Assembly (NCBI GenBank): GCA_018268135.1 | Contig: JAFDXD010000043.1 | Location: forward strand, 1 to 33,786 | Direction of reading: 5' to 3' | Source of the DNA: Bacteroidota bacterium | GTDB taxonomy: Bacteria; Bacteroidota; Bacteroidia; Chitinophagales; Chitinophagaceae | DNA length: 33,786 nt | Part shown: in pieces, positions 27,940 through 33,786 of the stretch | Layout of the letters: each line of letters begins with the position of its first letter | Position numbering within the stretch: the first letter of the stretch is position 1 | Program-made: the position numbers and the translations under genes | The notes under the pieces: model-generated | Told to the model about the DNA's origin: nothing | Databases searched by the model: none | The model's input: the letters and a program-made list of their open reading frames with translations, nothing else

Positions 27940-30393
27940 CTATTTAAATTTCTTATGAATGTATTCCTCTATTTCACCCCCTTTAGCTTTAGAAATCTCA
28001 TCCAATGCAGATTTAAATGCAGGGTCTATTTCTTCCCTGTATTGTTGCGGAATGAGGTTTCTAAACTCAAGGATATAGTCAATCCCTGTTTTAATTTTCT
28101 CTATGTTATTTATTTGGCTCAGGTACTTTGCAAACTTTGATGATGCCATTACTTTTTCAAAACCCGGTTGCGAATTTTTATAATTTAAAGCAATAATATC
28201 AAAATCATCTTCTTTTCCTTCATTGATTAATAAGTTGCTCACTACATCTGCCAAATCTCCTTTTGCATCTGTACTGTATTTCTTAGCAAGCGTATAGGCA
28301 TTCTCAGGCTCTAAAGAAGCTAATCCATTTAATGCAGCAGCAGCTACCGAATAACTGGAATCATTAACCGATGATTGATAAATGGGTAAATATTTTTTAT
28401 CACTGGTTTTTACAAGAAAATTAATTGCTGAAGCTTTAGTAATCTTATCATTTTCTTTTTGTGCCATTGTAGCAATCTGCTCTAATACTACAGCATCGCT
28501 TTTATATGGAGTAGCCTCTATTTTTCTTATTGTATAATTTCTCAAAGGGGCATACCGGTCGTACAATCCCTTAGCTATTTCTGGCATCTTTTTTTCAGCA
28601 AAAAAACTAAGCGCCTCTTTCCTGTCTAAATAATTGCGGGCATATTTCCATTGAGCTATGTAATTGGCCTCCGATTTATTATCTGTTTTTTCTGCCAATA
28701 ATATTTTATCGGCATCCACATTTATCAGCTCAGGTTTTTCATTTACTTTAAAATAAAATGTATCCATCGCATTCTTTAATGTAATCTTGTACCGCTCTCT
28801 GTTGCCATTGCTATACACATCTACCGCAATGGGCAAAGTAAAATTTTTGCCGGTGTTTTGAGTTTGTTTTACTATCACCTCCGCATAGCCGGGCATACCG
28901 GGTACATTGTAATTGTATTGTATATCCAATTTTGGATGTCCGCTACCATAATACCATTCATTCCAAAACCAATTCAAATCCTGCCCCGTTACTTCTTCAA
29001 ATGCTAATCTTAACTGCTGAGCTTCACCCGTCTTAAACTTATTGTTGGTCAAATAAAGGTTGAGCGATTTAAAAAATGCTTCATCCCCTACATAATTTCT
29101 AAGCATATGTAATATAGCTCCACCTTTTGGATAGCTCACATTATCAAATACATCTTCCTTATTTTGATAATAAAATCGTACCAGGTCTTTTGTAGCATTT
29201 TGCGGGTCTTCTAAATATTTTTCCCTGTCATCTTCAATATGTTTATCTCCGGCATCTTTGCCATATTTATATTCATTCCACAGTGTTTCACTATAGTCTG
29301 CCATGCTCTCATTTACAGTAATATTGCTCCAGCTTTCTGTAGTTACTAGGTCTCCAAACCATTGATGAAATAATTCATGGGCAATCACATCTTCCCATTT
29401 ATTGCCATCTGTAAGCTCTCTGTTATTTTGATATGCTGCAGAGCCATGCAGGGTAGAGGTAGTATTCTCCATGGCACCACTTACATAATCTCTTCCAACT
29501 ATCTGTGCATATTTTGGCCATGGAAAATCAATCCCAAGCTTTTCACTAAAAAATTTAATCATCTCAGGAGTATGCCCAAATACCCTTCTTGCAAATGGTT
29601 GTTGGTCCGGCTCAGTATAGTAGCTTACTTCTTTGCCCTTATACTTATCCTTAGTAATTGCATAATCTCCCACTCCCATAAAAAATAAATAAGGCGCATG
29701 CGGTAAATCCATTTTCCAATAATCTGTACGAGTACCATCCGCATTTTTCTTTTCACTAATTTTCAGGCCATTACTAAGTGTTACATATTTTGAAGGTACA
29801 GTCATGTATATTTCTTCAGTACTCTTTTGGTCAGGCTTATCTATTGTAATCATCCAGGCGCTATTAGATTCCGTTTCACCCTGCGTCCATATTTCCGTAG
29901 GTTTGGTTTTATCTTCCCCTTTAGGGTTTATAAAATACAGCCCCCTGGCATCAGTTATTGCGGCACTACCCTGTACTTTCAATTCATTTGGTTTGCTGAT
30001 ATAATCAAAATACAATGTATATTTCTCACCACCCTTATACGTTTTGTCAAGTTTAATGTTTAGTAGCATCCCGTCATAAGTATATTTCAATGGCCTTTTG
30101 TTAGTACCACTTACTAAGGCAAGCTCTTTTATTTCCATTCCCTTTGCATCAAGCAATACACTGTCTGTAGCATAAAAATGTGGCTTTAAGGTAAGCCACT
30201 CCTTGCCATACAGGTACGATTTATTAAAATCAAACGAAACCTGTAATTTGGTATGTACTACTTCATTCGTTTTCGGATAACTTTCCCTATATATCTTCTT
30301 CCAGGCAGTATCCATATCTGCCTTAGCTTCCTGTTGTGCCAACATTATCATTGGTACACAGGCAATGCCTAAAATCAATAAAACTCTTTTCAT
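27940..30393 (-). CDS. Secreted M1 family aminopeptidase
   Basis: The protein has 817 residues. I chose the ATG at 30393 because it gives a clean signal peptide (MKRVLLILGIACVPMIMLAQ). The exopeptidase motif GAMEN is at 306-310, and the zinc site HELFH is at 339-343 with the third ligand E362, exactly the HExxH-x18-E spacing of M1 enzymes. The N-terminal part is the beta-saddle domain, and the C-terminal 250 residues are helical repeat-like. It removes N-terminal residues from peptides, here in the periplasm or outside. No sorting domain for type IX secretion is seen at the C-terminus. It is monocistronic, divergent from the DUF4476 gene at 30504. Confidence 0.96.
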   Translation of the reverse strand: MKRVLLILGIACVPMIMLAQQEAKADMDTAWKKIYRESYPKTNEVVHTKLQVSFDFNKSYLYGKEWLTLKPHFYATDSVLLDAKGMEIKELALVSGTNKRPLKYTYDGMLLNIKLDKTYKGGEKYTLYFDYISKPNELKVQGSAAITDARGLYFINPKGEDKTKPTEIWTQGETESNSAWMITIDKPDQKSTEEIYMTVPSKYVTLSNGLKISEKKNADGTRTDYWKMDLPHAPYLFFMGVGDYAITKDKYKGKEVSYYTEPDQQPFARRVFGHTPEMIKFFSEKLGIDFPWPKYAQIVGRDYVSGAMENTTSTLHGSAAYQNNRELTDGNKWEDVIAHELFHQWFGDLVTTESWSNITVNESMADYSETLWNEYKYGKDAGDKHIEDDREKYLEDPQNATKDLVRFYYQNKEDVFDNVSYPKGGAILHMLRNYVGDEAFFKSLNLYLTNNKFKTGEAQQLRLAFEEVTGQDLNWFWNEWYYGSGHPKLDIQYNYNVPGMPGYAEVIVKQTQNTGKNFTLPIAVDVYSNGNRERYKITLKNAMDTFYFKVNEKPELINVDADKILLAEKTDNKSEANYIAQWKYARNYLDRKEALSFFAEKKMPEIAKGLYDRYAPLRNYTIRKIEATPYKSDAVVLEQIATMAQKENDKITKASAINFLVKTSDKKYLPIYQSSVNDSSYSVAAAALNGLASLEPENAYTLAKKYSTDAKGDLADVVSNLLINEGKEDDFDIIALNYKNSQPGFEKVMASSKFAKYLSQINNIEKIKTGIDYILEFRNLIPQQYREEIDPAFKSALDEISKAKGGEIEEYIHKKFK

Positions 30394-30410
30394 ATTTTTC
30401 AAAATTTTGA

Positions 30411-30438
30411 CAAAAATAAAGGCTGTTGTAAAAATCAA
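30411..30438 (-). promoter_or_regulatory. Promoter of M1 aminopeptidase gene
   Basis: On the minus strand TTG (30436-30438), 17 bases of spacer and TATTTTTG (30411-30418) lie 18 bases ahead of the ATG at 30393. Confidence 0.55.
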
Positions 30439-30478
30439 AAGTTATTTATTTTATAAAAGGCAAATCAACGATATTAAT

Positions 30479-30486
30479 TAGCTTTG
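30479..30486 (+). promoter_or_regulatory. -7 box of DUF4476 gene
   Basis: TAGCTTTG fits TAnnTTTG and lies 17 bases before the ATG at 30504, predicting a very short leader. No clear TTG at -33. Confidence 0.45.
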
Positions 30487-30503
30487 TTATCAAAATGATT
30501 TTG

Positions 30504-31697
30504 ATGAAACGTTTCACTTTACTATTAATACTAAATATATCCATCACTTCTATCTTTGCTCAGCAAAATCATTTTGTTTATCTGCAAACAGATAATAAGC
30601 AACCCTTCTATATAAAACTCAATCATCAACTTTACAGTTCTTCTTCCACCGGATATATTATTGTGCCTAAGCTGCAAAGCGGTACTTACAATTTTACCAT
30701 CGGCTTCCCAAAAAACCAATGGCCTCAGCAGGTAATTCCAGTGAAAATCGATAATTCGGACCTCGGCTTCATGCTTAAAAATTTTGACGATAAAGGATGG
30801 GGATTATTCAATCTTCAAACATTAGAAGTAACTATGGCTGCTACTTCTCAAAATAACAATAGCTCTGTACAAACCAACCCTGACAATACAGCAGACATTC
30901 CGGCAAAAGATTCAAACACTGTTACAAAAAAATCCGAACCCCAAACCCAGCCAGCATCATCAGTAGATTCCATCGCCCAAATTAAATCTCAAAAGAGTGC
31001 CAATAACGACATAACTATACTTTCCACAATTCTTGATGATGCAGGCCGCACCGTAATTTATACAGACAGAAACAATAGCAATATCGATACCATCAAAATA
31101 TTTATACCTTATCCGGTTGCTACCCCAAAAAAACAAAATGATAATACTGTACAGGTAAATGAAACCACAAAAGCACTTTTACCAGATACAGCAACGCAGC
31201 AAGCAAAACCCATTGTACAAGCTCAGGGCAATGAAAAATTTTTAAACATAGAGATCCCCAATCCTAATAAAAACACAGACTCCGTAAAAATAGTAACAAG
31301 CGATACCCAAAGTGCCCAATCGGCAACTCTTACCAATACTAACACAGCTTCAGCCAGCCCCCTGTCTCCTCAAACCAATACAGTATCAGCAGCCATCAAT
31401 TCCGATTGTAAATCTCAGGCCGATGAAAAAGACTTTTTAAAGCTTCGTAAAAAAATGGCAGCCGAATCCAATGATGATGATATGGTATCCATTGCAAAAA
31501 AGACGTTTAAAACTATATGTTTCACCACAGAGCAAATCAAAAATCTAAGCGTATTATTTCTTCAGGATGCTGGCCGCTATGCTTTTTTTGAAGCAGCTTA
31601 TCCTTATGTTTATGATACCCAGCATTTCAGCAGCTTACAATCCCAGCTCACAGATAATTATTATATTAATCGTTTCAAAGCAATGATACGCCACTAA
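30504..31697 (+). CDS. Secreted DUF4476 domain protein with long low-complexity linker
   Basis: The protein has 397 residues. The ATG at 30504 (fourth codon of the longest frame) starts a signal peptide, MKRFTLLLILNISITSIFAQ. Residues about 22-105 form a beta-rich PEGA-like domain (FVYLQTDNKQPFYIKLNHQL). Residues about 108-300 are Ser/Thr/Gln/Asn/Pro-rich and probably disordered. Residues about 300-397 are DUF4476 (CKSQADEKDFLKLRKKMAAE). The order matches the protein at 5574 with a much longer linker. Its stop overlaps the truA start by one base (TAATG), so the two are co-translated although their functions look unrelated. Confidence 0.88.
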   Translation: MKRFTLLLILNISITSIFAQQNHFVYLQTDNKQPFYIKLNHQLYSSSSTGYIIVPKLQSGTYNFTIGFPKNQWPQQVIPVKIDNSDLGFMLKNFDDKGWGLFNLQTLEVTMAATSQNNNSSVQTNPDNTADIPAKDSNTVTKKSEPQTQPASSVDSIAQIKSQKSANNDITILSTILDDAGRTVIYTDRNNSNIDTIKIFIPYPVATPKKQNDNTVQVNETTKALLPDTATQQAKPIVQAQGNEKFLNIEIPNPNKNTDSVKIVTSDTQSAQSATLTNTNTASASPLSPQTNTVSAAINSDCKSQADEKDFLKLRKKMAAESNDDDMVSIAKKTFKTICFTTEQIKNLSVLFLQDAGRYAFFEAAYPYVYDTQHFSSLQSQLTDNYYINRFKAMIRH

Positions 31698-32431
31698 TGC
31701 CCCGTTATTTTATCGAAGTATCCTATAAAGGAACCAACTATTCAGGTTTTCAAATACAACAAAATGCCAACACCATACAGGCAGAGGTAGAAAAAGCGCT
31801 GCATACCTATTTCAGAATCCCCATTTCTCTTACCGGCTCGTCCCGTACCGATGCAGGCGTACATGCTCAGCAAAATTTCTTTCACTTCGATAGCGATACC
31901 ATTTCGCCTGAAAACTGTACAAAAGCCGTTTATCATCTCAATGCAATACTACCAATAGATATTGTTGTAAAGTCAATAACCCCGGTTTCTCCGGGCGCCC
32001 ACTGCCGCTTCGATGCTCTCTCCCGTACCTATCAATACCAAATATACCAGTTCAAAAACCCCTTTATGAATGAAGTAGCATATTATTACCCCTATAAGTT
32101 ACAGCTTCACAATATGCAACAAGCAGCCCAACTATTACTCCAATATTCCGATTTTGAATCCTTTGCAAAAAAACACAACCAGGCCCATACCAATATTTGT
32201 ACTATCCTCCAAAGCAATTGGGAGCAAACGGCTATCTCAATCCAATACAATGTTACAGCCAACAGATTTTTGCGAGGCATGGTACGAGGCCTCGTAGGCA
32301 CCATGCTTAAAGTAGGGAGAGGCGCCTGCACAGTAGCCGATTTTCAAAAAATAATTGAAAGCAAAAATCCCTCAAAAACCGATTTCTCTACACCTCCCCA
32401 GGGGCTCACTCTCATGAATGTAAATTTTTAA
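31697..32431 (+). CDS. truA: tRNA pseudouridine(38-40) synthase
   Basis: The protein has 244 residues, typical length. The catalytic aspartate is D52 in SSRTDAGVHAQQN, where most homologues have GRTDAGVHA. The N-terminal YFIEVSYKGTNYSGFQIQQN and the C-terminal NRFLRGMVRGLVGTMLKVG are further TruA signatures. It isomerises uridines 38-40 in the anticodon arm of many tRNAs. It overlaps the upstream DUF4476 gene by one base. Just downstream lie a nested palindrome and the rRNA promoter region. Confidence 0.97.
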   Translation: MPRYFIEVSYKGTNYSGFQIQQNANTIQAEVEKALHTYFRIPISLTGSSRTDAGVHAQQNFFHFDSDTISPENCTKAVYHLNAILPIDIVVKSITPVSPGAHCRFDALSRTYQYQIYQFKNPFMNEVAYYYPYKLQLHNMQQAAQLLLQYSDFESFAKKHNQAHTNICTILQSNWEQTAISIQYNVTANRFLRGMVRGLVGTMLKVGRGACTVADFQKIIESKNPSKTDFSTPPQGLTLMNVNF

Positions 32432-32481
32432 AGCTTATTTCATTATGGGCTCCCAGCACCAGTACAGCTATCAGCAGCAGT

Positions 32482-32554
32482 AAGGGCTGTACGCTTGTAG
32501 TCCTCATACCGCTAAGGCGGTATTGCGGGCTACCGCTCCCATCCCTCAGCCCTT
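32482..32554. repeat. Three-tier nested palindrome (REP-like element)
   Basis: Three coaxial stems are visible. AAGGGCTG (32482-32489) pairs with CAGCCCTT (32547-32554). GTAGTCC (32497-32503) pairs with GGGCTAC (32527-32533), with one G-T. ATACCGC (32506-32512) pairs with GCGGTAT (32517-32523) around TAAG. The GC content is far above the A/T-rich surroundings. There is no T-run, so a simple terminator is unlikely. It looks like a dispersed intergenic repeat, but only one copy is in the window. Confidence 0.6.
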
Positions 32555-32911
32555 CAGCCATCAATCATTCCCCGGCAGTGAAAATTCAAAATCTACCACA
32601 TATATATATGTATATAACCACAAAGCTCCATACACATCCACTACTTTAATACATTCCAACATACACTGATAGCTTTTTTTATGCAGTTTTTATATCAGTA
32701 CAAAAAGTAAAAAAGAAAAATCTAAAAGAAGTAAAGGGTTGATATTAAAATCCCTAATCCTGTAAATATTACATACTCAAAAGCTAATATCAAAAATCTA
32801 AAAATTATTTTCAATAAATTTAAAAACGCCACATCCCATACTACATAAGGCTCACAGCATAAATAGTTCTCAATTTACAACCCACAATCGGCCATATCTT
32901 TCAAAATAATT
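32555..32911. other. A/T-rich intergenic stretch without gene
   Basis: No coding frame or RNA signal was recognised. It includes a (TA)n-like tract at about 32600-32617 and leads into the rRNA promoters. Confidence 0.4.
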
Positions 32912-32941
32912 TTGACAACAACCAATTGCCCCTTATCTTTG
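32912..32941 (+). promoter_or_regulatory. rRNA promoter P1
   Basis: TTG (32912-32914), 19 bases of spacer and TATCTTTG (32934-32941) give a full match to the Bacteroidota consensus, about 480 bases upstream of 16S. The downstream sequence differs from that of P2-P4. Confidence 0.75.
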
Positions 32942-33016
32942 CCGTCCGCTTTTGAAAAAAAGCAGCCAGTTCTTAAAAATCACAGCAAATTTTTTTATTA
33001 AAAAAGCAAATTAATT

Positions 33017-33047
33017 TTGGCTGATAAATAAATCACCATTACCTTTG
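33017..33047 (+). promoter_or_regulatory. rRNA promoter P2
   Basis: TTG (33017-33019), 20 bases of spacer and TACCTTTG (33040-33047). A CCC (33052-33054) and GGG (33066-33068) pair follows the expected start point. Confidence 0.8.
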
Positions 33048-33108
33048 CACTCCCAATTAAAAAACGGGCTTTTTCACAGGAAAAAGAATAATAAAAGTTC
33101 AGAAAAAT

Positions 33109-33139
33109 TTGGCTAATAAAAAGAAGGCACTTACCTTCG
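33109..33139 (+). promoter_or_regulatory. rRNA promoter P3 (variant -7 box)
   Basis: TTG (33109-33111), 20 bases of spacer and TACCTTCG (33132-33139), one base off consensus. It is followed by CCC (33144-33146) and GGG (33157-33159), as in P2. Confidence 0.7.
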
Positions 33140-33221
33140 CACTCCCAAATAAATAAGGGTTTTTTTCGCAGGAAAAAGTAAAAAATAAATTCAAAAAAAA
33201 TAAATAAAAAGCTACCAATAT

Positions 33222-33252
33222 TTGGTAGGTATAATAAAGGCACTTACCTTTG
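33222..33252 (+). promoter_or_regulatory. rRNA promoter P4
   Basis: TTG (33222-33224), 20 bases of spacer and TACCTTTG (33245-33252). A CCCC (33256-33259) and GGGG (33269-33272) pair follows. It is the promoter closest to 16S, about 165 bases before it. Confidence 0.8.
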
Positions 33253-33421
33253 CAACCCCAATCAAAAAGGGGAGCAAAAAGTAGAGTCAAAAGTTCTTTG
33301 AAAGTTTGGAAACAGCAACGATAAATCAAAAGATTTAAGAGGTAATGTTAGCGCAAATATTAATTTAGAATTTGACGTTAATTTCCAATGAAATTACACA
33401 GTCAGTTCAAACAACTCATTT
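33253..33421 (+). promoter_or_regulatory. 16S rRNA leader with boxA-like site
   Basis: GTTCTTTGA at 33293-33301 resembles an antitermination boxA. TAATTTC (33379-33385) and GAAATTA (33390-33396) form a hairpin with a CAAT loop ahead of the mature 5' end. Confidence 0.5.

Positions 33422-33786
<365 letters not shown>

Noticed and set aside
32600-32617. Short alternating TA tract
   Set aside because: Too short and simple to call a microsatellite or origin feature; common in A/T-rich spacers.
32998-33329. Two overlapping Phe/Leu-rich minus-strand frames with repeated peptides
   Set aside because: Their internal repeats simply mirror the tandem rRNA promoter modules on the other strand; no start or promoter supports translation.

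Overview
The window looks like a chromosomal segment from a Bacteroidota bacterium, most likely family Chitinophagaceae. The reasons are: promoters of the TTG-N17-20-TAnnTTTG type, start codons without Shine-Dalgarno sequences, typical Bacteroidota families (DUF4476, DUF885, alpha-2-macroglobulin with a signal peptide), and a partial 16S rRNA whose 5' third carries Bacteroidota signatures (AGTAAGGAA after the GGCAGCAG block). Most of it is housekeeping or catabolic, with few signs of mobile DNA.

Layout. 1-5354 (-): a very large alpha-2-macroglobulin-like protein whose 3' end lies outside the window. 5574-6335 (+): secreted DUF4476 protein. 6457-7332 (-): sucD. 7378-7978: a 600-base gap holding a foldable RNA-like element next to the start of an MBL/beta-CASP gene (7979), followed by an MgtC-family gene. 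10182-18301: trans-4-hydroxy-L-proline catabolism, split in two minus-strand blocks. One block is epimerase plus FAD-dependent D-hydroxyproline oxidase/dehydrogenase; the other is pyrroline-hydroxycarboxylate deaminase plus 2-oxoglutarate semialdehyde dehydrogenase. Between them lie an alkylglycerol-monooxygenase-like membrane hydroxylase (+) and a DUF885 peptidase-like gene (-). 18324-22123 (-): glpK-glpD-glpF, running in the same direction into the hydroxyproline deaminase gene only 22 bases away. 22551-22622 (-): tRNA-Glu(UUC). 22791-25132 (+): gapA and pgk. 25404-27883 (+): lemA-lemA-TPM-TPM. 27940-30393 (-): secreted M1 aminopeptidase. 30504-32431 (+): second DUF4476 protein overlapping truA. 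32432-33421: long leader with a nested palindrome and four tandem rRNA promoters, then 16S rRNA from about 33422.

How it works together. The two catabolic blocks would convert hydroxyproline (epimerise, oxidise, deaminate, dehydrogenate) to 2-oxoglutarate, feeding the TCA cycle in which SucD acts. GlpF/K/D bring glycerol in as dihydroxyacetone phosphate, which enters lower glycolysis at GapA/Pgk. The co-direction of the glp genes and the hydroxyproline genes suggests shared or coordinated use of host- or detritus-derived carbon (inference).

The most unusual signals are non-coding. (1) A pair of related leader elements lies at nearly the same distance upstream of glpK and of the semialdehyde dehydrogenase gene, sharing a 27-base core with 23 identities; one copy contains a complete 18-codon ORF. 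(2) A two-tier hairpin lies at 7845-7926. (3) A three-tier nested palindrome lies at 32482-32554. (4) An rRNA promoter array has three modules that each repeat promoter plus a small hairpin at the expected transcript start.
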